NCBI GenBank assembly: GCA_964006375.1 | Contig: OZ023267.1 | Coordinates: 88,550,906-88,614,905 of the forward strand | DNA from: Tillus elongatus | Lineage: Eukaryota > Arthropoda > Insecta > Coleoptera > Cleridae | Length of the DNA stretch: 64,000 bases | Direction of reading: 5' to 3' | In this document: positions 1 through 13,685 of the stretch, one piece after another | Layout of the letters: each line of letters starts with the position of its first letter | Numbering within the stretch: position 1 is the first letter of the stretch | Position numbers and translations under genes: made by a program | Notes under the pieces: generated by a model | What the model was told of the DNA's origin: nothing | Databases searched by the model: none | Seen by the model: only the letters and a program-made list of their open reading frames with translations

Positions 1-559
1 TTTTGCAATGATTTTGTAGTCCGTTGTCATAACTGAAACGGGTCGCCAGTTATTTAGGTCAGTTGGATCGCCTTTTTTAGACAGTAACGTAACTAGTGCT
101 GTTCTTAAAGTGACTGGTAAAAGTGCTCTACGATTTGACTGCTGCACCATCATCTGAAAATTATACTTAATATCATCCCAAAAGGCGATATAAAACTCTG
201 GAGTTAGGCCATCGATTCCAGCTGCCTTGTTTTTATTAAGTTGGTTTAACGCAATCATTAATTCCACCTCAGACAGTGTGTTGCCTATTAAATCTCTCGT
301 GGAGTTATCTAGGGTTGGTAGGTTTTGAAATAATTCCCTATTTACATTTATTTCGTTCAGTTGTCCATTATAAATTGCTTCAAAATGGGATCTTACCAAA
401 TGACACATTGCTTGTGGATCATCATAAGTTACATTATTTACAGTTATTTTGGAAAGAAAAATGTTCTTGTCCAAAACTGATAGCAGTCTTTTTGCAGTAG
501 GCCGATCAGCTTGTAATATTTCCGACATACCAATCGCATTAATCTTTCTTTCGGAATTC

Positions 560-658
<99 letters not shown>

Positions 659-1642
659 CTATCTTCTTTATTAATTCTCAGAATGTCAAGGTTACCAACA
701 GAACTAGAACCTCTGAGGGAAATTTCTAAATAGTTTTGTAATAGTTTTAATCGATATGTATGGTTCTGTCTCTTTTGTTTTTCATATTGAATCGTAAGCT
801 GACAAATATCTTGCTTGAAATTTTCCCACCATTTAATATAGTCTACTGTAGGCAGATGTCTTTTAGTGTTCTGACAGTCTCCAGGTAATTTCCATCTCTC
901 AACAACAAATTATTGAATTTCCACACAGGAGATAGTATTGTTTTCGAATATAGTCGCAAGTGGATAGAGAAAGCTAAATGATCTGAAAATAAAGGTAGTA
1001 GTTTCGCACTAACACAGTAGTCTTGCAGAGCATCAGAACAGTATATTCTGTCAATTCTAGAGGCGGACCTTACAGTATAAAAAGTGAAACCTTGATGATG
1101 TAATGGCTGCATTAACATCCAGACATATTTAAATGAAACCCGCAAAATAGCTTGTAAGTTTCTTGAGACTGTAATATTTCTGTCTCTGGAATGAAGCCTA
1201 TCTATATCTGGGTTTAATGTGCAATTAAAGTCCCCCAAAATCAAAACGTGTTCTTGACTCAAAGAAACTTGTTGGATTACATTTTCTAATCGAGTGAGAA
1301 CGTTCAGAGCTGTCTCTATATCGTGAGGCAAATATATACAAAGTAAGTGGAAGGCGCTGCCACCGCCAAACTCGACGACACGCCGCTGCAAGTAGCCCGC
1401 GTACAGGACATCATGGCCAATTATCTGCACCGATAAATTATTTCTTACACCTGTTTCTTCCTGAACAGGGTTAAAAAATATGTAGAGTTAGAGGTTAGAA
1501 GGGGACATGTGTTTCCAAGAGTATTAGTCTCTTGCAAGCACACAATGTCTGGTCGCACTGACTCCAAGAAGGACTGAAATGCAAACCATTTAATTTCACT
1601 TCTAACACTTTTTGAATTTAAAGTTAAAATTTTTAAAGCCAT
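1..1642 (-). pseudogene. Tx1/L1-like LINE ORF2 (endonuclease plus start of RT), truncated by window edge
   Basis: Read on the minus strand, this is a non-LTR retrotransposon ORF2. The endonuclease begins at 1642 (MALKILTLNSKSVRS) with the LQETN motif, then GDFNCTLNPDIDR (near 1225), SRIDRIY (near 1050) and SDH (near 985), which are the metal-binding and catalytic blocks of the EEP/APE family. After a linker the reverse transcriptase fingers follow: AAGIDGLTPEFY near 210 and NNWRPVSV near 45; the catalytic YxDD lies beyond position 1. The GDFNC form and the KKGD..DL.NWRP block fit Tx1/L1-type LINEs. The frame is broken between about 1430 and 1445 and interrupted by a (TA)n array at 563-654, so this copy is dead. 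Domain assignment is secure; the Tx1 label is from memory of the family and less so. Confidence 0.85.
563..654. repeat. (TA)n microsatellite inside LINE ORF2
   Basis: Pure TA dinucleotide array of about 92 bp. LINE coding sequence continues on both sides of it in the minus frame, so it arose or expanded inside the endonuclease-RT linker after insertion of the LINE. Confidence 0.97.
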
Positions 1643-1758
1643 TGTAATTGTAAAAAAAGAAATAAAGAAAAATAAGCAGCAAAAGAGATTTTATATACAT
1701 AAAACAAACAAATAAATTAATAAATATAATAAACCTGTTTGAAAATTATATGAAATTG

Positions 1759-1760
<2 letters not shown>

Positions 1761-1818
<58 letters not shown>

Positions 1819-1828
1819 ATACATACAT

Positions 1829-1909
<81 letters not shown>
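1761..1909. repeat. (TA)n array with (CATA)/(CA) interruption
   Basis: Two TA tracts (1761-1816 and about 1841-1909) separated by CATA/CACA repeats. It separates the upstream flank of the Tx1-like ORF2 from the apparent 5' end of the I-type LINE. Confidence 0.97.
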
Positions 1910-1912
<3 letters not shown>

Positions 1913-2152
1913 GATGTATTAGTCAGAAACTTCAGATACAGATAGAGAACTCATGAGATAGTGATTGACCGTTGCAGAGTGAAGACGTGTGTTCGTGTGC
2001 TCCGCTGGTTAAAACCTATTAAAGGTGGTAAGCTAAGTTATTATATTACCAAATTATAGTGGCTTGTATCAGTTACACTGGTAAGTAATAAATTTAATTT
2101 AACTTTGGTGAATTAACATAGTTATGCTAGAAATTCCTAGTATATAGGTATT

Positions 2153-3608
2153 ATGTCGAGTGGATCATATGGGGAAGGGGGAGGCAGACCCCCAGACCCC
2201 GAAAAACATAAAGTAAGTACAAATATTACGACAAATATTACAGGTAATGACGAACATATAATAGTAAACAGTGATTCTAATAGAGTAAAGAAAGACGAGA
2301 ATATTTTATTAAATCCGTTAAACAGTAATAATAAATATGAAAGAAAGAAAAATTTTGATAACAGATTTAACATACATGATAAGGGACCATTTTACATATT
2401 TGTGGAACACGAATCTGAACATTTACATGTAGGTAAAATACATCCAATGAGAGTGGGGCGAATGTTAAACGAGACGGGTGAACTCCAGTCGGAAATAATT
2501 GAAGTAGCGCCAGTAGGCATAAACAGAAATAAAATAATAACAAAGTCAGCTGCTAGTGCAAATTTGCTGGTCCGTCACAACGTTTTTAAACAAAACCAAC
2601 TTAATGCGTATATTCCAATGCATTTAACGTATAAAAAAGCAATAGTCAGAAACGTTGATACTGCAATTTCTGAAGAAACGTTATTAAAAACAATTAAGTC
2701 TGCTATACCTGTAGCGAGCGTTAAACGGATGAAAAGGAATATAACGAATGAAATCGGTGAAAGACAACAAATACCACGACAAATGGTTCAAATTTCATTC
2801 CGAGGTTCTGTAATCGCTGATTATGTTTTTATTGATAGTGTTAGGTGTCTAGTCGAGGTATACATTCCACCTGTTATGCAGTGTTACAAATGCTTGTGGT
2901 ACGGCCATTCGTCCATATTATGCAAAAGTAAAACTTCTAGATGTAAAAATTGCCAAGAACGCATTTAGGTTCATGTAACGCTGAAAAATTTTGCATTTAC
3001 TGCAAAAATTCAGATCATCAAACTACATATAGAGGGTGTCCAATATTCGCAAAACAAAAAAGAATTAAAGAGATTATGACGCGCCACAATGTTTCATTTA
3101 AAGAAGCTGAAAAAGCTGTCGATAACCCGACATTATTTTCAAACAAAGTCAAAACAAACACAAATTTGTTTACACCTTTAATTAGTTGTTCTGAAGAATT
3201 CCCCAGTTTATTACAAAAAAGCATCAGCCTATAAATCGTGAATCTTAAAGTCATCATTTTAAGAGTAAACAAAATATAGTGGAACAAAATAAGAAGCGGA
3301 GAAAAGTTGACAATAGTCCATCGCCTACTAGTTTCCCAACTGAAACAACTTGGCGATTTTCTGGAAACCCTATATAAAATAACCCTTATAATTCCCAACA
3401 AAAAACTTTACAGGAAATTAAATTAATGTTGAAAAATAATATACAAACCTTAGTAAGCTATTTGAATAATATATGTAGTGGGGACGGCGGTAATATGGGA
3501 TATATAGACATCACAGAATATATAAATAACATCATTGACGATACGCTATTAGATAATTCAGTGACACAACCTGATGGTAAATTTACGGATAGTACAATGG
3601 AATTCTAG
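2153..3608 (+). pseudogene. LINE ORF1 (gag-like, CCHC zinc knuckles)
   Basis: ORF1 nucleic-acid-binding protein of the I-type LINE, expected to coat the RNA in the retrotransposition particle. It starts MSSGSYGEGGG at 2153. The first 271 codons carry a gag-like core and the first knuckle CYKCLWYGHSSILC. A frameshift near 2950 moves the rest (CKNC...; CIYCKNSDHQTTYRGC) into another frame (2950-3234), and a third frame holds the C-terminus (3426-3608). ORF2 starts at 3574, overlapping ORF1 by about 35 nt, the usual compact arrangement. The frame breaks make it non-functional. Confidence 0.85.
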
Positions 3609-4017
3609 GTCAGCGATTAGTAATACTTTGTTCCTTAAGAAGCTAATTAAAGAAACTAAATGTGATGTGGCTCTTATTAGCGAAACGTGGTACAAATCGC
3701 ACCATCTGGTACGCATTCCAGGTTATAATATAGTTAGAAAAGACCGTACACACGGAGCGGGTGGTGTAGCAATAATAATATCAGATAAAATTTCATTTAG
3801 CAATATAAATCTTAATTTTAATTTTAATGAACACTTAGAATGCTGTGCTATCTCTATCAGTAAAGATGGTAAAAATATATCATTGGCTTCGGTGTACAGA
3901 CCACCTAATATTTCTCTTTGTAGTAATGATTATGTGAATCTAATGAAACAGCCATTCCAAATTTATAATAATAACCGACAGCAAGTCGTTACTATTGGCT
4001 CTGAAGGAGCCCTCTAA
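3574..4017 (+). pseudogene. LINE ORF2 endonuclease fragment
   Basis: N-terminal EEP endonuclease of the I-type LINE: MVNLRIVQWNSRSAISN, then CDVALISETW (metal-binding E), GYNIVRKDR, GGVAIIIS and SVYRPPN. The reading ends at VVTIG, exactly where the family normally has GDFN, and the sequence switches at about 4000 to a piece of the RNase H domain with a stop codon at 4015-4017. All of the remaining endonuclease and the whole reverse transcriptase are missing. Confidence 0.85.
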
Positions 4018-4661
4018 TGTTCAAAGACCCACTCATAGGCATTATTAGATCAAATTACCTGAACTTAGTGAGGGCTGGAAAAACAGCTATATTTATGTGG
4101 ATAAAAGCACATGCACGTATCAAGGGCAATGAAGAAGCAGATAAACTGGCAAAAAATGCAACAATAATAGGAGATAGTTGCAATATACTCTTAACGAGAG
4201 ATCTTCTTCCTACCTGTAAACGTCACATGAGGAAAGAATGGTCAGACCAATGGAGCAAACAACAAACCATAGTAAAAAGTAAATTTCAGCAAATATTTCC
4301 CACCTTGCCTTCTAAATCGATCTCAGAAATAGTCCCTACTAACAGACTAATATACATAACACTTGCTAGCATCATCATAGGGCATGGTGCTACCAAAATG
4401 CAACTATTTAAAATGGGGTTGGCAGACAATCCACTGTGTAATTGTGATGGAACAAGTGTGTGTGATATTAATCATATCTTTTTTAATTGTAAGAAACACA
4501 TCCACGCATGTAACAATCTAGTTTTAAAATGTCTTGATCAAGGAGTTTCACTACTATTGAATATATCATATTTGTTGCATGTAGCGTTTTATGTTGAAAA
4601 AGAAATGATGGACATACTTTTGAACTTCATTAAATGTAATAAATTACATGAGGTAATTTAG
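4018..4661 (+). pseudogene. LINE ORF2 RNase H and C-terminal region
   Basis: C-terminal part of the same ORF2. FMWIKAHARIKGNEEADKLA near 4100-4150 is the RNase H block containing the late catalytic H and D; the segment before it (GAL..FKDPLIGI) is the remnant of the D-S-x-x-A-L block. The downstream C-x-C...H..F..C pattern (PLCNCDG...INHIFFNC) is the usual C-terminal zinc-binding tail of I/Jockey LINEs. Open for about 214 codons but useless without the RT. Confidence 0.85.
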
Positions 4662-5156
4662 CTCATCTTAAAAAGAGATAAAATTTTGTTTTGTTTTTAA
4701 AGTAATTTTGTTGAAGCAATTGACATTATAGTTAATAGTCATATAGTTATAGTTTCCTTTTGTCTGTCCCTGTGTCTAATCCATCTTTACCGTGGTTCAG
4801 TCTAGTTTGTCTTAAATAAAGTCGCCTTGGTGGACCCCTAGGCGTGAAGCTTGTGATCCCATGTCTTTTTTCCTTAATTATAATCGTAGTTAAGAAGATT
4901 CAAACACATACACCTTACCCACAAAAACAAAATGTAAAGTATGATGGTCATAGTCTTTCTTCGTAAATTATTGGTTTATATGAAGTAAAGGAAATTTTAG
5001 GTTTTGTTTGCTGAGCTTGGTAGACGATAGCATGTAAAATCGCTTTTGTTTTTTTTTTAATGTAAAACATCGTATTATAATAGTAGGGAGCTGAAGCACT
5101 AGTTGTTGACCTGGAGTGACCGTGGCTAAAAGAGCTTTGCTCGAGGCCAAAACAAG

Positions 5157-5849
5157 TTAAAAAAAAGATAGAGATCTTGTTCCTTTGGTTAGCGAAATTA
5201 CCAGACGTTTACATCTTTCACGTAATGATCTTACCTCTATAGAAGGATAAATCTCTTGTAGCATTTCAGTAAGCTTGGCGACATCGTTTGTGTATTGTCC
5301 TGCTATTTCTGTGGGGGCGTCTTTGCCCTTTACCCTTTGTAGAAATGACTTTAGTTTTTCAAAATTCAAAACGAATTGCCTTTCTTTAAATAATGCTTTT
5401 AACGGTTCAAATGCTGCTTCTGGGTCATGCTTGGTATTCTTTGATCGTTTTCTTGATTGTCTCGTTCTGTCATCTGAAAATGCAGATGATTGACTTAGCT
5501 GGTCTTCATAACTTTCTAGTGTATTTTGTGTAGATGTTTCCTGGGTTGGGTCCAATTCACCTGACTGAGCTTCAGCTGATACCAAACGTTTTAAACCCGT
5601 TGATGGAGTAACATCCTTGGCAGATGAACCTCGAGACGTTTGATTTTGGTCGTCGGTATTGACAGTTTGCTCCTTACTGACTATCATTTGTTGGTCTTTA
5701 TCAGCCGTGGATTGAATACTTTTTCTGTTACTTTCCTCAGATAACGGTGGGTTTTTACTTGCATGTTGATTTATACTGGTGACCAAATTTGATGCAATGA
5801 CGGTTGAAGCTGAAACTGAAAGGTTTGCAGAAGACTCTTCTTGCGACAT
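5157..5849 (-). CDS. probable LINE ORF1-type protein
   Basis: Intact 230-codon frame from the ATG at 5849 (MSQEESSANLSVSAS) to the stop at 5157. It is a low-complexity S/T/Q-rich region for about 140 residues, then a basic, helix-rich C-terminal part (KHDPEAAFEPLKALFKE to LRERCKRLVISLTKG). No named domain is recognised. An in-frame upstream ATG at 6035 exists, but a second copy of the upstream region at 42.4-42.9 kb keeps only the MSQE start, so 5849 is the better start. Its strand, its position upstream of the minus-strand ORF2 and the repeated leader suggest that it is ORF1 of the Tx1-like LINE, separated from ORF2 by the plus-strand LINE. This is inference. Confidence 0.5.
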   Translation of the reverse strand: MSQEESSANLSVSASTVIASNLVTSINQHASKNPPLSEESNRKSIQSTADKDQQMIVSKEQTVNTDDQNQTSRGSSAKDVTPSTGLKRLVSAEAQSGELDPTQETSTQNTLESYEDQLSQSSAFSDDRTRQSRKRSKNTKHDPEAAFEPLKALFKERQFVLNFEKLKSFLQRVKGKDAPTEIAGQYTNDVAKLTEMLQEIYPSIEVRSLRERCKRLVISLTKGTRSLSFF

Positions 5850-8153
<2,304 letters not shown>

Positions 8154-8525
8154 GCTAGTAAGCAACAGCACACTCTCGCCATTTTGATCGATTCGTGCTG
8201 ATTGGTGCTGATGTTGAAAACTGTGGTTTTTCTTGGAATTGTGTCTGCCCTTTTGAACGCCCTTCTGCTGAAAAGTTCCCTGTGGTTAGTAGGCACAGCA
8301 TACTATCGCCATGATCGATTTGGGCAGATTTATGCTGTGTTGAACACTGTGGGGTTCCTAGAACCTCGTCTGAAGTCAACTGGCTATAGTGCGGAATTTC
8401 TATAGGTAGTAGGTGCAGTATACAATCGCCAAGCTCAATTCGTGCCGGTTTATACTGTTACTGAACGCTGTAGGCTTCCTAACGACTCATCTGGGGTTTC
8501 AGTTTTCCATAGTGTAAGCGGAGAA
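8154..8525. repeat. tandem repeat, about 120-130 bp x 3
   Basis: Three diverged units start at about 8154, 8285 and 8406, each opening with TAGTA(A/G)G..(C)ACAGCA(C/T)AC, then an ATCGCCA-like block, a GATCGAT/GCTCAATT block and TGTTGAACACTGTGG-like sequence. Short open frames across it are by-products of the repeat. Confidence 0.7.
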
Positions 8526-8869
8526 GCCACGGACAGAATGTCCGAGTACGCAGCCAACGGTGAGTGTATCCATTTGAGTAATTTAGGTCATTTTCAGACT
8601 ATTTCTGACCAGCATAGGCAATATTTTGTCATATTAGAACACGATCGCTTGCGTGCCTGCTTTCTCCCCACTGGGTGTCCCTAGAGTCCAATGCTTTGTC
8701 CCATTTTTGCTCCTAAAACTAAAATCGCTGTAGTAATTTTGATAGCTTAACTTGTTTCGCTGCCCTTAGAGATAATAATGCAGTAAGAATTATTAACTTA
8801 ACTGGCAGTCATTCCTGCCCAAGATCAGAATCAATTTCCTCCAAACACGTACCTGTACTGTCTTATGAA

Positions 8870-9925
8870 TTAATCTTCACATTTGAAAACAGGCAGCTTG
8901 GCTCTATTTAATATTTTTTTAATTAGGAATTTTACCAGCTGATGTCTTGTTTAATGAAATTATATTTGGCATTTAAAAACCAGACAGCATAGCTCTAATT
9001 GTGATAATTTTGAGACTTTAGATAAGGCATTTTATCAGCTCATGTATTGTATTATAAAACTACTTTCTTTTCACATTTGCAAGTAAACAGCTTGACGTTA
9101 TTTAGTACCTTTTAACTAGGAATTTTACCAGCTGATGTATTGTTTAATGAAATTATATTTGTCATTCAAAAACCCAGACAGCAGAGCCTAAATTATCATA
9201 TCTCCAAAAATGGTTAAATCAGGAATTTTACCAGCTCATGTTTTGTGAACTAGTTTTGCACTTAAAAGCCAAGCAGCTGGGCCCCCATTTAATATCCTTG
9301 AACCTGGGAGAAGGTGCTTTCTTTATGTATTACTGAAATAATATCATGTTTTTTAAACCCAAACAGCTAGGCTGTTTTAATTGTGATTAGGTATTTTCTT
9401 CATGTATTATTTGATAAAAATCGTGTTTGTTTTTGAAATTCAGAGAGCTAGGCTCTATCTGATGCCCTTAAATTAGAAGTTAGGAATTTTCTTGTATATT
9501 TTTAATTAGGGAATTATGTTCTGTTTAGTTACCAGACAACTGGGCTCCATTGTATAACCTTAAATTAGAAGTTAGGAAATGTCTGCATATACTGCTCAAT
9601 GAAATTATTGCTGCTTTGAAATGTAAAGAGCCTGGCGCTAATAAATAATTATAAAACTTAAGTCAGGGATTTTTCCAGTTTCTGTATTGCTTGTCGAAAC
9701 TACCTGCACCTGAAAATCGGACAGATTGTCTCCGCTTGATATATTTAAAATTTAGAGTCGGCAACTTTGTTAGCCAGCTTAATGAAATCATACATTTTTG
9801 CATTTTAAAGCTGACAGCTTGGCTCCACCTGATATGTTTGAGACTTGAAATTCTATTGACCTGTACATTTTCTAAAGAGAGTAATTTTTGCATCTGTTAG
9901 TGAGCCTCCCGGCTCCCCCTCAATG
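8870..9925. repeat. tandem array, about 92-bp period, about 11 units
   Basis: Degenerate direct repeats with unit heads resembling AGGAATTTTACCAGCTGATG at about 8925, 9024, 9118, 9231, 9311, 9388, 9482, 9573, 9665, 9759 and 9848. Each is followed by an AATGAAATTATATTTG-like stretch and a CAGACAGCTTGGCTC-like motif. Units are strongly diverged, so the array is old. No coding potential is seen. Confidence 0.75.
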
Positions 9926-9999
9926 TCACTCAACTGAAACGGAAATTAAAAACCTGTGGTGTGCACTGAAACGGAACCGGAAACTAGAAAAGGAGAAAT

Positions 10000-10450
10000 T
10001 TAAAGAAAGAAATCACTTTCCCCTGCGGAACGATATTTGTCTGTCTCCACAGCTAGAATGACATTCGGGTGAAGCTTTGGTTCACGAAGTGCTAAGTTCC
10101 GAACACGTAAAACCTGGTACAAGGCAATGATCCAAGACGGATTCCGCGATATATACAGCTCCGCGCGAATGAACCAAATTGGCAATCCGGAGGTCAGTAG
10201 TCAATTGAGCACCTGTAGTGCTTGTCCTGACACAGAGGTGAGTGAAAGTTGTTTTGGAATCGTGTCCGTTTATTCAGCTGGGAAAATCTTCCCCCTTCTC
10301 CCAGTTCAGATTGTACTTTCAGAAATTAAACTTTGCAAAGCAAATGGTACTCGAGTAAAGTTTCCGCTTCTTGAAATTCTGGTACCCGATGACATAAAGA
10401 CCTGGAGAAAACAGGCAATAATCCAGGAAGGATTTCGTGAAAACTAATTA
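10000..10450. repeat. direct duplication, about 290-bp period
   Basis: Two copies of a segment containing CCTGG..AA..GGCAAT(G/A)ATCCA and GGATT(C/T)CG(C/T)GA (near 10111 and 10401). It lies directly beyond the 92-bp array. A 106-codon open frame (10127-10447) spans it but matches nothing I know. Confidence 0.6.
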
Positions 10451-11274
10451 TCCTGCATAATAGCAGTGGAAATGGCAACTGAAATACTTAGCGCATGAAA
10501 ACTTAGCGATTTTAATTGCTGGAAGGGCGCAAGGGGAAGGTCAGTGAGTGGTGAGAAGGGTCCCGACGACTGTCGTCATGCTCTACGGTGCTGCACATTC
10601 AGTCCCGCATAAACCTGCTGAGTAAAAAAAAGTGAAACCAGAATAACGAAATAAAACAAAATGAATTGTGAATATTAAAACAAATGATACGTATCTTAAC
10701 TTTAATGCGCACGACACTGGAGACTGAGGCAGGGGTCAATCACCTACGAAACTGCAGACTTTGGCACAGTGCACATCACTCTCCTTCATTCAATCTTCCC
10801 TTATCTGACAGTCAGCTGTAGCGTTAAGCGGAGCCTACAGGTCTGGGGTGTAAAATTCCAATTCTTTCTAATTTTTAACGTAAAGGGCACTGTTCAATAA
10901 ATCAGGTATGTTATGAAGATGTTGCATTTTCTTTCTCGCATTGACCCAGATACCACAAAGAACCTACTATAACAATGTAATCATCCACTTAACCATTACG
11001 TGCCATGTCACAGAGACCCAGAGGTGACTTGCCTTCTACAAAGAGATTTCAGAGCCTTTATTATGAAGGTAAGTGTGTACATTTTAGGTACCTGTAGTGA
11101 TTTAATGTAGTCAGGGATTTAGTTGCGTGTTAGTCAACATTGTAAGACAGACGCGATAATGTTGTTTAAAATACAGGTGTTTAAATTATGCATTACCCAA
11201 TATCATGCCATGTTGCCATTTTACTTGTATCGTTTCCTTTTGTTTGAAAAATTTAATTAGCCTTAGGGGATATT

Positions 11275-11276
<2 letters not shown>
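10451..11276. other. no recognisable gene
   Basis: About 0.8 kb without recognisable coding, RNA or repeat structure. Confidence 0.55.

Positions 11277-11344
<68 letters not shown>
11277..11344. repeat. (TA)n microsatellite
   Basis: About 68 bp of pure TA; its left flank is unlike the dispersed family. Confidence 0.97.
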
Positions 11345-11350
<6 letters not shown>

Positions 11351-11424
11351 TGAAAATGTAAAAAAATTTCTGGAAGTAAACTTAAAATGTCCCCGAAAAA
11401 ACTGGTTTCTTGGTCAACGTTATA

Positions 11425-11510
11425 GGTTAATAACAAATTGAGCTATTCATATTTGAGGCATTTAATAAAAATTCGCTAACATAACGCACTTGCTGCGACC
11501 CGAATTTATT
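11425..11510 (+). repeat. right-end fragment of TA-centred family
   Basis: Carries TTGAGCTATTCATATTTGAG, CATTTAATAAAAATTCGCTA and ATAACGCACTTGCTGCG, matching the ends at 31.95-32.0 kb and 46.54-46.58 kb. This appears to be one terminus of the family. Confidence 0.7.
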
Positions 11511-11575
11511 TTCTTACAAACATGCATTATATTTCGATGGAAAATGCAAAAATGCAATAAGGGGTAATCGATTAA

Positions 11576-11765
11576 AAAAAAGAAAATTTGTATCACCAAC
11601 GACTTATGGACCAGCCTGTGATTGTAGAAATATTATTTTAAGATGTAGCTCAAGATAACCTATAATTAGTGTATACAATTTTTTTGTATCTTGTATAATA
11701 ACGGATATATTGAGCTTTATTGATTTTTTACGAAAATTCGACAAAAATTAGATACCATTAAACGA
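11576..11765. repeat. 190-bp repeat shared with 42.14-42.34 kb
   Basis: Begins with CACCAACGACTTATGG(A/G)CCAGC and runs through AGATGTAGCTCAAGA and CGAAAATTCGACAAAA. It aligns nearly end to end with 42137-42340 in the same orientation; in both places it lies within a few hundred bases of a TA array and a fragment of the TA-centred family. Confidence 0.8.
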
Positions 11766-12045
<280 letters not shown>

Positions 12046-13685
12046 AGTGATTTTTTTTAAAGAAAATTCACTAAAATAAGGACAAAATTATTGAAATTGG
12101 AGTGACTAAAATCAATAAAACATATAATGATAAATTTAAAAAACTATCAACATTAGGACTGGTTCAATTTCTCAAATTTGGTAATTTCTAAATAAGTTTC
12201 GAGTTATATAAATAAAATGCCATAATCTACTTAACATTAATTAATATATTTAACAAAATTTACATTTTTTTAAACTACTTAAGAAATAGACATTGGAAAA
12301 CTAAGTCACGTGGCCAGTCTTACGACAAAAGTGAAAAATGTTTGAAAAAACAGATATTCGATTCTAAAATGCAACATTTATTTTTTAACTTTATTTTTAT
12401 TGGGTCACTTAGTGTGTGGTATGTGTATTCGGTTTCAATTCAGTGTAAATATAAATAAAGTCATAGATTTTTATTGAAACAAACAAACAGCACGACCGAA
12501 TGCTGGGGTCTCTTCACCGATCTGGCATCGTTGCTCTTCAAACATGACAGTATTCGATTTATGACAAGATCCCTTTTAACGGGACGTTCCAATATTAGAA
12601 TGCAGTATACTAATGGGATATGCTAGATACTAGTAAATAGTGTCCTAGGTAAATATATTTCATATATATCTCCAGTGGTGTATTTTTATTTGTAATAGAT
12701 TCGGTCTGTACAAAAAAAAATTCTAATAGGTTATTCCTGATGTTAGCAAATATCAGTACGGGCAAGTTAGCGATAATGCTATAAAATGATGTTACTATTT
12801 TGCTGTACTAGTAACGATTGTATGCTCCTATATTGGTGTATTAGAAATACTTTCATATAATTTTGTTTTTGCGGTGTTATTGCTGTAATAGGAGTTTGTC
12901 GGTAAGATGCTTGTAGTGTATGACAGCGTCACGGCATGATTTTGTAAATAATGTGAATTTACTGTACTACGTCCTTCCTTTAGGATAAAGTACGCACCCC
13001 CGTATTAAGTGTTACGTAATATGTTATAAAGTAAAGTCCGCTCTATACTGCATAGCATACCCATACAAATTTAGCATTCGCAGTCTCATGTCCATTCATC
13101 CCGTTAAATTTAACGGTTGCTGATGAAAACCGACGTTTATTCATCGAAGCTAGTTGCAGTGGAAAGGAACCAGATACGAGTGCGAATTCTAGTTTATTCT
13201 AAAGCGTTATTTTGGACCTGTTATGTTTATGCATCCATTACATGTGGTTACCGTTGCGGCACGGTAACAGTTAAAAAATAACAGATAATTAAATAACGAC
13301 CCATCACTAATGTGAAGTCTAATGCCAAAAGTTTAAGTTTGGCTTTGGTGCTTTAAATAATATTTATTAGAAATTTAGTTAACTTTTAATGTGTTTGCTA
13401 ACATTTTTTCGAAAACGATGAGTTACAGGTAATGTTTATTTTGTACGAAATAGCAATTAAATCGAAACTATTATCTTAAAGACTGCGTTTTATGTTTTAA
13501 GGTGTTTTGTTGTAATGTTGTAATCATAAGTGTACAGAATCAACCTGAGGACAAATTAGACGTTATTTAATCAAGAATTAAATTGGTAATTTATCATAAA
13601 GGTAGATATGTGTTTAACTTGAAAAAATAAATTTTACATACTTAAAAAAGAAGCCAATAGATAACTTACTTAAATATCTTTTTAG
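12046..13685. other. no recognisable gene; probable 5' flank of P element
   Basis: About 1.6 kb without recognisable genes. Its right part should contain the 5' terminus and promoter of the P-type transposon starting at 13686, but I could not identify the terminal inverted repeat. Confidence 0.5.

Larger units (their letters stand above)
1911..4960 (+). mobile_element. I-type LINE with internal deletion
   Basis: Plus-strand non-LTR retrotransposon: untranslated leader from about 1911, ORF1 with zinc knuckles, ORF2 endonuclease start, then directly the RNase H and C-terminal region. The reverse transcriptase is absent. The 3' end is not marked by a clear tail; the region after 4661 (AATAAAG at about 4814) is probably 3' UTR. 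It lies between the ORF1 and ORF2 of an opposite-strand LINE and may have inserted there, although I could not find target-site duplications. Ends are approximate. Confidence 0.75.

Noticed and set aside
8870..9925. CRISPR-like array
   Set aside because: Units are long, diverged throughout with no repeat/spacer alternation, and the DNA is eukaryotic.
10127..10447. 106-codon open frame as a gene
   Set aside because: Covers a tandem duplication, has no recognised domain and the duplicated halves are not in a consistent frame.
13115..13160. CTGATGAAAACCGACG, hammerhead-like core
   Set aside because: Lacks a GAAA box and cleavage triplet in the right place.
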